A stretch of DNA of 64,000 nt from Flavobacterium tructae (GTDB lineage: Bacteria; Bacteroidota; Bacteroidia; Flavobacteriales; Flavobacteriaceae), in assembly GCF_002217475.1 (NCBI RefSeq), contig NZ_MUHH01000017.1:48999-112998 (forward strand). The letters are read 5' to 3'. Made by a program: the position numbers and the translations under genes. Below, in pieces: positions 1 to 8,157 of the stretch; positions within the stretch are counted from its first letter, which is position 1; every line of letters starts with the position of its first letter. The notes beneath the pieces are model-generated. The model did not search any database. It saw nothing but the letters and a program-made list of their open reading frames with translations, and was not told the DNA's origin.

Positions 1-24
1 ATCCTTTCAATCTGTGGCAAGACG

Positions 25-1212
25 TTATGTAATCTTTGTTTTGTTCTTAGCGCTAAAAGCGGTTAAAAGTAAATAACTTATCAGACCTGCTGAGAGCGCT
101 AAAACGGATGCTAAAATAAGACTTCCCACGATATATTGTGTTGCATTTTTTTGAATATCATCAAGTGTAACCGAACCATTTGCAGTTAGCATAACATCGT
201 TTGAAACAAAGTAACTTCCCATTTTTAATGATCCGTAAATAACAAAAGGAATGAAAGGTGGAAAACTTACATTTGAAGCCAGAAAAGCGATCACTTTGTT
301 AAGCTTAAATAAGGTAGCAAAAGTTAAAAGCAGGATGGTTTGGAACCCCCAAAAAGGAGAAATTCCGATAAAAATTCCCAAAGCAATTGCCGCCGATTTT
401 TTGAAATTGGAATCACTACTTTCTAAAATGTCTTCTAAAAAGAATTTTTTAAAACCTTTTTTTTTTGCTTTTCTAAAAAAGTCTCTGGGTTTGATGTACA
501 GCAATGCCCAAATGACCAAAACGGTATTTAATATACTGATACGGGTAAAGTCTTTAAACGGACGAAAATGAGAAACACGTTCAGCAGGATCGTACAAAAT
601 TTGAACAGGAATATTTTTAACCACAATACCTTTCCAGGCAGAGCGAACTATTACTTCAATTTCGAATTCAAATTTATTCGTATAAAATTGTTTCGGAATG
701 AGCTTCAAGGGATACAGTCGGTAACCGGATTGAGTATCGTCGAGTTGAATTCCGGTTTCAAATTTAAACCAGAAATTAGAAAACTTATTTCCGAAACTGC
801 TCTTTTTGGGTACATTTTCCTGAGTCATATTTCGGCTCCCAATCAATAATGAATTAGGATGGTTTTGAATCTCGGCAATAAAATTCGGAATATCGGCAGC
901 AAAATGCTGTCCGTCCGAATCAATTGTAATCGCGTACTCAAAATCTAACTCGATTGCTTTTCTGAAACCATTTCGTAAAGCTCTTCCTTTTCCCAGATTT
1001 TTAGGATGATGAATCTGAGTGCATTGCGAATAGTGTTTCAGAATTTCAGAAGTTTCATCGGTCGAACCGTCATTAACAATAATGACATTTGAAGTGAAAT
1101 CTAAAACAGAATCCAACACTCTTTTCAACGTTTTGTGATTATTGTACGTTGGAACAATCACACAAAAATTTGTAGCGTTTAGTAATTCCTGCTGTGGTAA
1201 AGTAGGTATCAT
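25..1212 (-). CDS. Family 2 glycosyltransferase with C-terminal DUF2062 membrane domain
   Basis: The N-terminal half (about residues 15-245) is a GT-A glycosyltransferase: it has the opening VIVPTYNN strand, VNDGSTDET for nucleotide binding, and DSDGQH as the DxD-type metal site. The C-terminal part (about 265-390) is hydrophobic with GISPFWGFQT and NVSFPPFIPF, as in DUF2062. Such fusions occur in flexirubin/aryl-polyene clusters, where they may attach a sugar to the pigment or a lipid carrier; the substrate is not evident here. It lies 18 bases after the next minus-strand gene and is the last complete gene at the left edge. Family call firm, role inferred. Confidence 0.88.
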   Translation of the reverse strand: MIPTLPQQELLNATNFCVIVPTYNNHKTLKRVLDSVLDFTSNVIIVNDGSTDETSEILKHYSQCTQIHHPKNLGKGRALRNGFRKAIELDFEYAITIDSDGQHFAADIPNFIAEIQNHPNSLLIGSRNMTQENVPKKSSFGNKFSNFWFKFETGIQLDDTQSGYRLYPLKLIPKQFYTNKFEFEIEVIVRSAWKGIVVKNIPVQILYDPAERVSHFRPFKDFTRISILNTVLVIWALLYIKPRDFFRKAKKKGFKKFFLEDILESSDSNFKKSAAIALGIFIGISPFWGFQTILLLTFATLFKLNKVIAFLASNVSFPPFIPFVIYGSLKMGSYFVSNDVMLTANGSVTLDDIQKNATQYIVGSLILASVLALSAGLISYLLLTAFSAKNKTKIT

Positions 1213-1230
1213 GAGTTTTTTTTCCTTTAT

Positions 1231-1716
1231 CTACTTCACAAATTGTTTCTCTTTCTCAGAGAAACTCTTTGATTGTAAAACAAAGTTTTTTAGATATTCT
1301 TTTAAAGCAGCACTTTGCTCTGCGTAATGATCGGTGAGGAATTTTTTGTCTTCTTTAATGTTTTTTCTATAGCCTGTAATTCCGGGAACGTTCTCCTGAA
1401 TACTCAGGCGAATCATTCTCATTTCGATATTATTGGGATCATTTTTTATAGTGGATTCCAATAATTTTGCGCCTTCTTTAAAACGATCCATTTTATCTTT
1501 TAAACGGTTTTTAAACTTTGAATCCAATAAAATAGAAGCCGCTTTATAGGCTACCAGAATTTTATCATCGTCGGCAGAAATACCGGAAAGTTTTTCTGAA
1601 AATTCTTTAGCGTTTGCTTCTGATTTTGTGACGTCGGCATACATTTTTCTAATGCTGGATAAATCCGGAGTACTCACAAAATGAACCCATAAAAACAATG
1701 ACAATACTAATTTCAT
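1231..1716 (-). CDS. Hypothetical secreted protein of the flexirubin cluster
   Basis: This 161-residue protein starts with a short hydrophobic stretch (MKLVLSLFLWVHFVS) that reads as a signal peptide, followed by a charged, lysine-rich helical body (about residues 25-160). I see no catalytic motif. It is 2 bases downstream of the hotdog gene and 18 upstream of the glycosyltransferase, so it is almost surely co-transcribed with the pigment genes. It could be a periplasmic helper in pigment placement, but that is only inferred from position. Confidence 0.7.
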   Translation of the reverse strand: MKLVLSLFLWVHFVSTPDLSSIRKMYADVTKSEANAKEFSEKLSGISADDDKILVAYKAASILLDSKFKNRLKDKMDRFKEGAKLLESTIKNDPNNIEMRMIRLSIQENVPGITGYRKNIKEDKKFLTDHYAEQSAALKEYLKNFVLQSKSFSEKEKQFVK

Positions 1717-1718
1717 AG

Positions 1719-2090
1719 TTATATTTTTTTGTACACATTGCTCAGTTTCAGCGCAACGGTGTCGTTAAAATAAGTGGTGTTTTTCACCTTAACCAAATCT
1801 TCTTCTGTTGTAACAATATCAAGTTCTAAGCGTAATTCCGGATTTACTTCCGGATTAATCAGCGCCATAAACTTCACATTGGAAAGTGTCTGCATGATCA
1901 AAGTACTTTTGGTGATAGACTCCGTAAGTTCTTTTATAATCTGAATCATGCAAACTCCCGGCATAATCGGATTGCCCGGAAAATGACCTTTGAAAACGTC
2001 GTGTTTTTCATTGATCAGAATCGAAATTGTGTATTTAGAATCTCCTGTTTTTTCTTCGGAAAGAACTTTGTAAAAATCTTTTAAAACCAT
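1719..2090 (-). CDS. Hotdog-fold 3-hydroxyacyl-ACP dehydratase-like protein
   Basis: A single hotdog domain of 123 residues. The FabZ signature GHFPGNPIMPG is present at about residues 35-45, including the catalytic-loop His. The acidic residue expected on the following helix of FabZ (Glu) appears to be Gln here (CMIQIIKEL), so activity is not certain. In aryl-polyene pathways such proteins dehydrate 3-hydroxyacyl-ACP after FabG reduction to build the conjugated chain. It is the most FabZ-like of the three hotdog proteins in this cluster. It sits between a tandem pair of barrel proteins and a secreted hypothetical, all on the minus strand. Confidence 0.8.
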   Translation of the reverse strand: MVLKDFYKVLSEEKTGDSKYTISILINEKHDVFKGHFPGNPIMPGVCMIQIIKELTESITKSTLIMQTLSNVKFMALINPEVNPELRLELDIVTTEEDLVKVKNTTYFNDTVALKLSNVYKKI

Positions 2091-2096
2091 ATTTTT

Positions 2097-2711
2097 TTAT
2101 TTGCCAAAAGGATAAGAAACACCTATTTGAAAACTAACATTTGTATTATAATCTCTAAACCAATAATCATTATTGTTACCGTTGCTGCCGTAATAATCAC
2201 TATCAAGAACATCCACAATTCCTTTTTTGAAACGGGCCTCAAAAGTCAATCCGGAAGGTAATCTATAACCAATACCCATTATAAAAGCCAGATCAATATC
2301 TGATTTTTCATAAAGTAAGTTGTCTCGTAATCTAAAATCTAAAGTGGGCCCAGCCTGAAACTGAAAGCCATTTTTTAAAGTAAATTTATTGACTACAGCA
2401 ATGGAAAGATAATCAATTTCTAAATCTTTTAAACTCACAACATCGTTACCGTTATTATAACTGATAAAAGTTTTAACGTTACTCGCTCCTTGCTGGCTAT
2501 ACGTGATTTCGGGTTGTAAAGTGTAAATTTTGGTTAATTTGATTTCACCAAAACCACCTATATAAAAATCAGTTTTATAGTCGGAACGTGTATTGGAGAA
2601 TGTAGAAAAAGAAGCTCCTGCTCTCAAACCGGGTTTAAAGGTAACCTGTGCCTGTAAACTTGTTAAGGCAAACAAGGCCAATACGATAATTATTAAATTT
2701 CTTTTGTTCAT
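2097..2711 (-). CDS. Outer-membrane beta-barrel protein, paralogue 1
   Basis: 204 residues with a Sec signal peptide ending near LQAQ, then alternating amphipathic strands typical of the 8-strand PorT/OmpW-like barrels of Bacteroidetes (PGLRAGASFS, YTLQPEITYSQQG, FQFQAGPTLDF, GLTFEARFKKGIVD, FQIGVSYPF). The final aromatic-rich strand fits recognition by the barrel-assembly machinery. It is clearly a paralogue of the next gene upstream, with the same strand order and many shared residues. Function unknown; it may be carried with the pigment genes by chance or help hold the pigment in the outer membrane. Confidence 0.8.
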   Translation of the reverse strand: MNKRNLIIIVLALFALTSLQAQVTFKPGLRAGASFSTFSNTRSDYKTDFYIGGFGEIKLTKIYTLQPEITYSQQGASNVKTFISYNNGNDVVSLKDLEIDYLSIAVVNKFTLKNGFQFQAGPTLDFRLRDNLLYEKSDIDLAFIMGIGYRLPSGLTFEARFKKGIVDVLDSDYYGSNGNNNDYWFRDYNTNVSFQIGVSYPFGK

Positions 2712-2719
2712 GATTTAAT

Positions 2720-3349
2720 TTATTTTACTTTGAAAGTGTAACTAATACCTATTTGGAAAACCTGATTTAAAGTAATGTCATCATAATAGCGTCTGTTTTC
2801 ATTATCATAATCATATCCGTCGTAGCCATAAATATCAACTAATCCCTGTTTTAATCGGGCTTCAAAAGTTAATCCGTTTGGAAGGGTATACCCAACTCCG
2901 CCAACAATAGCAAAGTCAACATCAACAGGGTTCTCTCCAAATTTGTCAAAATTATCATTGGTTTTAAAATCTATAGAGGGTCCGGCTAATACGTGGAAAC
3001 CCTTTCCTTTAAAATTAAATTTAGCCACAGCTCCAAGTGTAAGATAGTTAATTTCGGCTTTCTGGCTTCTGCGACGGGAAGTATTGTTGTCAAAATCTAA
3101 ATAAGACAAACGAATCTCAGAACCCTGTCTGGAATAATTCAACTCAGGCTGCAACGTAAAATATTTATTGAATTTTATAGCCATTAATGCACCCACATAA
3201 AAATCAGATTTAGAACTGCTATTTTCCGGCATATTACTTAAATCCGATATATTTAAACCTCCGCGTAATCCCGGACTAACCTTTACCTGGGCATTTGACG
3301 TTATAATTCCAATACATAAAACAAAGGCAATTACGGTTATTTTTTTCAT
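2720..3349 (-). CDS. Outer-membrane beta-barrel protein, paralogue 2
   Basis: 209 residues with a signal peptide (cleavage near SNAQ) and a small beta-barrel closely similar in layout to the neighbour 8 bases downstream (PGLRGGLNIS, FTLQPELNYSRQG, FHVLAGPSIDF, NGLTFEARLKQGLVD, FQIGISYTF). The two differ most in loop regions rich in Tyr, Asp and Asn, as expected for surface loops after duplication. No enzymatic motif. About 37 bases separate it from the lipoprotein gene upstream, so it may have its own promoter or be read through from the cluster. Confidence 0.8.
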   Translation of the reverse strand: MKKITVIAFVLCIGIITSNAQVKVSPGLRGGLNISDLSNMPENSSSKSDFYVGALMAIKFNKYFTLQPELNYSRQGSEIRLSYLDFDNNTSRRRSQKAEINYLTLGAVAKFNFKGKGFHVLAGPSIDFKTNDNFDKFGENPVDVDFAIVGGVGYTLPNGLTFEARLKQGLVDIYGYDGYDYDNENRRYYDDITLNQVFQIGISYTFKVK

Positions 3350-3386
3350 TTTTGGTTTGATTTAAGTTTAGGTTTAGTTTAAATTT

Positions 3387-4022
3387 TTACTCTGATTTCA
3401 AATAATTTAATTCAATTTTCAGTTTAATATTTTGATGATTAATCAAAATTTTCTCAGCAAAAATATTGTTTTCTGAACTAAATGTCAGTGTAAATTTTTC
3501 TTTTGTTTTAGAAGACTGAACGACCTTTTCTAACTTTTGGTCCTTTTTGGAGATAAAAAGATAGTTGTCACGTTTTCCATCCTGTGATTTATAGATGTCC
3601 GCTGATTCATTTTCGAATTGTTGCTGAAAGATATAATCTTTTTTCAGTAGCAAGCGAAAATCTTCTCTTAAGGTATTGATAAGGATTTTTCGGTCTAATT
3701 CGGATACAATCGAATTGATTTTAAAGTTTGTTTCAGAAATTTCAAAATCCATTAATTTGTTGCCAAATTCTGTTGTAAAAACAATACGATGTGTAGTGTC
3801 ATTGATTTTTTTGGCGATGAAAATTCCAGACATTTCATGACCGTAAACTGTGATGTTGGTTTTATAAACGTAATCGGTTTTTGAATCTGCGAAATAAGGG
3901 ACCTGGTAAGACGTTCGGTCTAATTTTTTAGGAGTATAGTTTTTTGTGACAGACCCGCAAGAAACCAGAACAATTGCAAGGAAGCAATTAATTATTAAAA
4001 ACTGAATCGTCGATTTTTGCAT
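3387..4022 (-). CDS. Hypothetical lipoprotein downstream of lolA
   Basis: 211 residues. The N-terminus has a lipobox (LVSCGS, with Cys at about residue 22), so it should be acylated and envelope-anchored. The remainder is beta-rich with no motif I recognise. Its start lies inside the end of the LolA-like gene (35-base overlap), which implies translational coupling. LolA-plus-lipoprotein pairs recur in aryl-polyene clusters and are thought to help traffic the lipid-like pigment to the outer membrane; that role is inferred from the pair, not seen in the sequence. Confidence 0.75.
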   Translation of the reverse strand: MQKSTIQFLIINCFLAIVLVSCGSVTKNYTPKKLDRTSYQVPYFADSKTDYVYKTNITVYGHEMSGIFIAKKINDTTHRIVFTTEFGNKLMDFEISETNFKINSIVSELDRKILINTLREDFRLLLKKDYIFQQQFENESADIYKSQDGKRDNYLFISKKDQKLEKVVQSSKTKEKFTLTFSSENNIFAEKILINHQNIKLKIELNYLKSE

Positions 4023-4614
4023 TGATCACTTTATTTTTAAGTACAATTCGGGTATAATCTTCAGAGGACTCTAACAGTTTTACCTGAATTACGGTTGCTT
4101 CTTCTTTGTCGAAAGTCAGTTCAATTTGTTTGATGTATTTTTTTAAAGTAGCATCTTTAGGAACAAACTTCGCTATATTTTGTCCTTTTGATTTGAAATA
4201 AGAAATGACAAACTCCTTGTCGTCAAACATATTACCGCTTACACTTCCGACAATCAATTTGTTGATTCTGCCAAAGATTTTGCTATTGCCAATATCAACG
4301 GCACTTTTCTTCCCTTCGTCGTTAATCAGTATTTTTCCGTTTTTAAAAACTATGCTGTAATTGTATGGTTTCTTGTATTGCCATTGTAATAAAGAAGGTT
4401 CTTTAAAAATCATTTTTCCCGAAGTTTCAATATCTTTCGATAAAAAGTCCAAGTGTTTGTACTGAACAAAATCGGTACTCAGGGTTTTGATTTTTTTGGA
4501 AACTACATTTACATCCTGCTTGAAAGCATTAATTTCGGCATCAGACATTTTTTGTTCCTGAGCGAACAAATTGCCTGAGATGAATAAAATTAAGAGTGCT
4601 ATTTTAGTTTTCAT
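3988..4614 (-). CDS. LolA-like outer-membrane lipoprotein carrier protein
   Basis: 208 residues with a signal peptide (LLILFISGNLFAQ) followed by a LolA/LolB-type half-barrel: early FVQYKHLDFL (hydrophobic ligand-facing strand), GKMIFKEPSLLQWQYKKPYNYSIVFKNG, which is the characteristic LolA stretch, and FVPKDATLKKYIKQIELTFD near the C-terminus. LolA chaperones acylated proteins across the periplasm. A cluster-specific copy is a standard part of aryl-polyene and flexirubin loci, where the cargo is presumed to be the pigment lipid. It overlaps the lipoprotein gene by 35 bases. Confidence 0.85.
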   Translation of the reverse strand: MKTKIALLILFISGNLFAQEQKMSDAEINAFKQDVNVVSKKIKTLSTDFVQYKHLDFLSKDIETSGKMIFKEPSLLQWQYKKPYNYSIVFKNGKILINDEGKKSAVDIGNSKIFGRINKLIVGSVSGNMFDDKEFVISYFKSKGQNIAKFVPKDATLKKYIKQIELTFDKEEATVIQVKLLESSEDYTRIVLKNKVINAKIDDSVFNN

Positions 4615-4642
4615 ATTTATTACGAATTGCGCTTTATTATTT

Positions 4643-4735
4643 TGCCACAGATTAAAGGATTTTCACAGATTAAATTATTAAAATCCGCTTTTTATCCGCG
4701 TCTTCGCGTAAGCGAATCTGCTTCATCCGCGTTCA
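4643..4735. repeat. Dispersed intergenic repeat (ATCCGCG family)
   Basis: The gap between the deacetylase and lolA carries text with ATCCGCTTTTTATCCGCG, CGTAAGCGAATCTGC and ATCCGCGTTC. The same words recur near 43.9, 45.1, 47.9 and 63.9 kb, so this is one member of a dispersed non-coding family. It may form hairpins but has no open frame. Confidence 0.7.
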
Positions 4736-5509
4736 GTTTTCATAAGCATTAAGATTCAAAAGTTCTTCGGTTGAAATTACTTTATAATTGTTTTGCTGCA
4801 AAAATTGCAAAAACTGTTCCAGTACCAAAACAGAGTGTGCTCCAGTGTCGTGCAAAAGTACAATTCCTCCCAGAGAAATACGTTTTATGATTCGGTTGAA
4901 AATTAAACTTTGGTTGGTTGTGCCACCGTCCAGCGAGCGAATATTCCATCCAATTACTTTGTGGCCTGTACGTTTTAAAGCTCTTCGGATGGAGGGTGTT
5001 GTAACTCCGTAGGGCGGGCGGAAGAAGTTTATTTTTTTGAAAGTGTATTTTTCTAAAAGAGCGTCTGTTCTCTGAATTTCGGCTGTGATTTTTTTAGCAT
5101 TGTAAAAATCAAAAAAAGGAGAATGGCTGTACGAATGATTGCCAACCAAATGTCCTTCTGCTATAATTTGTTGTACGATTTCAGGATGAGTTTCGATGTT
5201 TTTTCCAATGCAGAAAAAAGTAGCTTTGAGCTCATATTTCTTTAAAAGAGCCAAAACTTCCGGAGTAAAAATAGAGGGGCCATCATCAAAAGTAATCGCA
5301 ATTTTCTTTTGGGTTTCTGAGGAATTATTGCAGTAAGCTTTTACGTGATAATTAGAAGAAATTACAGCAGAGCCCACAGCATTTATGCTTAACCAAATTA
5401 AAACAATTGCGATAAACCATGCCCCGTTAATTGCTGTATAGAGATTCAGAAGAAGCAATAGCAGCAATACAAAGAGAAAGAATAACGAAATGTTTTTATG
5501 CGTTATCAT
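4733..5509 (-). CDS. Membrane-anchored polysaccharide deacetylase (NodB fold)
   Basis: 258 residues. Residues about 7-50 form one or two membrane helices. The NodB domain follows with all main motifs: TFDDG at 73-77 (metal and catalytic Asp), HSYSH at 125-129 (metal-binding His pair), RPPYG at 164-168, and LLHDTGAH near the C-terminus. This family removes N-acetyl groups from sugars such as GlcNAc on peptidoglycan or glycolipids. The start overlaps the stop of the chain-length-factor-like gene as ATGA, so it is coupled to the pigment operon. The substrate in this setting is unknown. Confidence 0.9.
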   Translation of the reverse strand: MITHKNISLFFLFVLLLLLLLNLYTAINGAWFIAIVLIWLSINAVGSAVISSNYHVKAYCNNSSETQKKIAITFDDGPSIFTPEVLALLKKYELKATFFCIGKNIETHPEIVQQIIAEGHLVGNHSYSHSPFFDFYNAKKITAEIQRTDALLEKYTFKKINFFRPPYGVTTPSIRRALKRTGHKVIGWNIRSLDGGTTNQSLIFNRIIKRISLGGIVLLHDTGAHSVLVLEQFLQFLQQNNYKVISTEELLNLNAYEN

Positions 5510-6573
5510 TTTGAAAGTAACGTGAAACTATGGTTTTTTCCGTTGAGCTGATTGTACAATAAAATCGTATTATAAGCCGGTCTTTCGACTGAATTTACTT
5601 TTATAATTTCAGGGATTTCCTGAGTTTTTAAAATTTTAGACGCCATCCATAAAGCAAAAGCTGAAGCTGTATCGTATTCACCACTCAAATGTTTGTAATA
5701 CAATTGCGGAGTTTGAGCGAAGTCCTTTTGGGTTAGATTTTTATAATAATTTTCAAAATCTGCATTACCGTCAAATCCTAAAATCAAGGCATCAACATCT
5801 GAAATTTCTAATTGATTGGATTTCAGAAACGATCTGATTGCTGCTTCAATTTCATTTTCTTCCAGAGTATTTACTATGGCAATGTCCAGTACTTCAGCAT
5901 AGGTAGTTTCTTTTCGCTCATTTTCTAAAACAAAAAAACTGGCACCTTCTCCATAAACGGCACCACTTGTAGTAGCCTCTAAAAGGTTGTAGGGTTGCTG
6001 ACCGTCTGGTTTGATACGTCCTGACAATTTAAAAAGCGCAGTAGTATAATCGCCATTTTCATCGACACCGCCCACAAGAACAGACTGTACTTCTTCTTCC
6101 TCAATTTGCATTTTAGCATCTAAAAGTGCCGATTCAAAAGAGACCGCTCCGTTAACATAGGTAAAATTGTAACCGTTGCATTTTTGTAGCAACGCAATTT
6201 GAGCGCCAACCGTATTATGTGTCGATTGAATGAATGAAGTTGGTGTTAAGAATTGCTCATTATTATCGAGGATGTTGGTCAGGAATTTTTCAGAATCTTC
6301 AATACATCCTAATCCTGTTCCGGTAATAATGGCATCCACATTTTCGAGTTGTGCATCTTTCATGGCAATTGCCGAGGCCACGATTCCGTTTTTTACACCT
6401 TTTGCCATTCTTCTTATGGCAGCAGGAGAAATATAATCCTTGTAAACCGGCGGAACGATTTTAAGCACATTCTCGTCGAGGTTGTGTGTGGCTTCTTCTA
6501 AAAAAACAGTATCAAATGTTTTTTGAGTCGAAATACAACCTATTCCATTTATATATGTTTTTTTTAATTGCAT
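5506..6573 (-). CDS. Degenerate beta-ketoacyl synthase, chain-length-factor-like
   Basis: 355 residues of thiolase fold aligning along its length with the adjacent ketosynthase but lacking the catalytic triad. The Cys position falls in NGAVSFESA, the first His motif (normally NxHGT) is replaced by ILGFDGNADF, and the second (TGH) by HLSGEYDTAS. It starts inside the end of the intact ketosynthase gene (10-base overlap), the order expected for a KS-CLF heterodimer. In aryl-polyene synthesis a KS-CLF pair elongates the polyene. I infer it is the non-catalytic partner that stabilises the complex and sets length. Confidence 0.82.
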   Translation of the reverse strand: MQLKKTYINGIGCISTQKTFDTVFLEEATHNLDENVLKIVPPVYKDYISPAAIRRMAKGVKNGIVASAIAMKDAQLENVDAIITGTGLGCIEDSEKFLTNILDNNEQFLTPTSFIQSTHNTVGAQIALLQKCNGYNFTYVNGAVSFESALLDAKMQIEEEEVQSVLVGGVDENGDYTTALFKLSGRIKPDGQQPYNLLEATTSGAVYGEGASFFVLENERKETTYAEVLDIAIVNTLEENEIEAAIRSFLKSNQLEISDVDALILGFDGNADFENYYKNLTQKDFAQTPQLYYKHLSGEYDTASAFALWMASKILKTQEIPEIIKVNSVERPAYNTILLYNQLNGKNHSFTLLSK

Positions 6574-7763
6574 TTTGAAAAGATAAGAGTGGAACAGTTT
6601 CCTCCAAACCCAAAAGAGTTTGATAAAACGTGTTCAATTTTTTTATTCTTTAAAGTTGTTTGCGGTTTTAAGTCAAACTCTTCCATTGGTGTTTCAAAAT
6701 TCAGATTGGGGTAAACCACATTATTCTGAATCGCCAGAACGCTGTAAACAGCTTCAATGGCCGCCGCAGCTGCCAAAGTATGTCCTGTATAAGGTTTCGT
6801 CGAACTAAAATCGGGTACTTTTTCATCACCGTAAATTCGAAGTATAGCTCTTCCTTCAGACAAATCATTGTTGGGAGTGGCTGTTCCGTGAACGTTGATA
6901 TAGTCAATTTCACTTGGTTTTAAACCCGAAACGTCAAACGCTTTTTTCATGGCCAGGTAAGCACCGTCTCCATTTTCTGAAGAAGCCGTTTGGTGAAAAG
7001 CATCATTGGCATTGCCATAACCTGAAACACGGGCCAGCACTTTTTTGTTTTGTTTCTGAACGACTTCATCAGATTCTAAAACCAGAAAAGCAGCTGCTTC
7101 ACCCAGATTTAGTCCTTTTCGGTTGTTGTCGAAAGGTTTGTTGTATTCGTCAGATAAAATCATGAGGGTTTTGAAGCCGTTGATTGTAAATTTTGCCAGA
7201 GCGTCGGTTCCGCCTACTATTACGCGGTCCAGTTTTCCGGATTTTATAAGTCTTGCACCCAGCATAATTGCGTTTGCTGCTGATGAACAAGCTGTACTTA
7301 TAGTGGTAACAATTCCTTTTAAACCTAACTCTTCGGCAATTTTTTCGGCTACATCGCCGGCATCATGACAGGTAATGTATTTGACAAGTTCAGGATGTTT
7401 GAAATAATCGTAATAATGTTTTTCGGTCATATCCATTCCACCCACACTTGTCGCCGAAATGAGCCCGGTTCTGAATTCGTTTATTGCCGTAATTCCGGCA
7501 TTTTTAACAGCTTGTTTCGCTGCAAAAGTGCCAATCATCGCAGTTCTCGAAAAGTTATTATCGGGAGTAAGTTCTAATTCCTGAACCAATTCATCATTGG
7601 TTTTTTTAATCTCCCCTACCTTATTTATAGCAGCGTGAATTGTTTCAATGTTTTCGATACGCGTTACCGCAACTTTATTTTCGATTAACGAAATGTAATT
7701 TTCTTCGACTGAATTTCCAATCGAGGAGATAATTCCCATTCCGGTTATTGCAACACCTTTCAT
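6564..7763 (-). CDS. Beta-ketoacyl-ACP synthase (FabF class), KS of the KS-CLF pair
   Basis: 399 residues with a complete C-H-H triad: Cys159 in STACSS, His292 in NVHGTATP and His328 in YTGHTLAA. It condenses malonyl-ACP with the growing acyl chain. The overlap with the degenerate partner gene downstream suggests the two are made in equal amounts as a heterodimer. It is likely the main elongating enzyme for the aryl-polyene part of the pigment. Upstream is a 134-base gap holding a hairpin-forming repeat, then the acyl carrier protein. Confidence 0.92.
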   Translation of the reverse strand: MKGVAITGMGIISSIGNSVEENYISLIENKVAVTRIENIETIHAAINKVGEIKKTNDELVQELELTPDNNFSRTAMIGTFAAKQAVKNAGITAINEFRTGLISATSVGGMDMTEKHYYDYFKHPELVKYITCHDAGDVAEKIAEELGLKGIVTTISTACSSAANAIMLGARLIKSGKLDRVIVGGTDALAKFTINGFKTLMILSDEYNKPFDNNRKGLNLGEAAAFLVLESDEVVQKQNKKVLARVSGYGNANDAFHQTASSENGDGAYLAMKKAFDVSGLKPSEIDYINVHGTATPNNDLSEGRAILRIYGDEKVPDFSSTKPYTGHTLAAAAAIEAVYSVLAIQNNVVYPNLNFETPMEEFDLKPQTTLKNKKIEHVLSNSFGFGGNCSTLIFSKCN

Positions 7764-7768
7764 TTTTA

Positions 7769-7900
7769 GACTTGCTTAGATTAATGGATATTAGACTTGC
7801 TTAGATTGTTAGATATTAGACTTCTTAGATTTTGAGGGTTCTAGGTTTTAGAGAATTTTACCTAAGTAGTCTAAAGATCTAAGAAAGTCTAAGCAGTCTA
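7769..7900. repeat. Hairpin-forming intergenic repeat built of AGACTTcTTAGAT words
   Basis: The 134-base gap between the ketosynthase and the ACP gene contains three left-arm words of the form TAGACTTGCTTAGAT or TTAGACTTCTTAGAT and right-arm words in the opposite sense (TAGTCTAAAGATCTAAG, AAAGTCTAAGCAGTCTA). The whole would fold into a long imperfect hairpin. A second member of the family lies at 55863-56010. It may attenuate or stabilise the pigment transcript between acp and KS. Confidence 0.8.
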
Positions 7901-8155
7901 TTTAGTTCTGTTAGCGCTAATGTACGCCGCCATAGTTTCGATGGATTGAAAAATGGTTTTTCCTTCTTTTGGGTCTACCAGTTTAATTCCGTAATCTTTA
8001 TCCAGAATCACGATCAGTTCAAGCGCATCAATGGAGTCTAAACCTAAACCATCTCCAAACAAAGGATCGTTATCTGCAATATCTTCGATCGCGATATCTT
8101 CAAGGTTTAAAGTAGTAATGATTTTGTTTTTTAATTCTTCTTTTAATGCTTCCAT
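7898..8155 (-). CDS. Acyl carrier protein, pigment cluster copy 1
   Basis: 85 residues with the phosphopantetheine attachment motif GLGLDSIDALEL (Ser in DSI at about residue 41). The four-helix layout and acidic character are typical of ACPs. It would carry the growing aryl-polyene or fatty acyl chain for the neighbouring condensing enzymes. The degenerate ketosynthase-like gene ends 2 bases upstream, so the two are probably translated together. The cluster has a second ACP at 18172-18426, and a housekeeping AcpP is at 54889-55125. Confidence 0.93.
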   Translation of the reverse strand: MEALKEELKNKIITTLNLEDIAIEDIADNDPLFGDGLGLDSIDALELIVILDKDYGIKLVDPKEGKTIFQSIETMAAYISANRTK

Positions 8156-8157
8156 GA

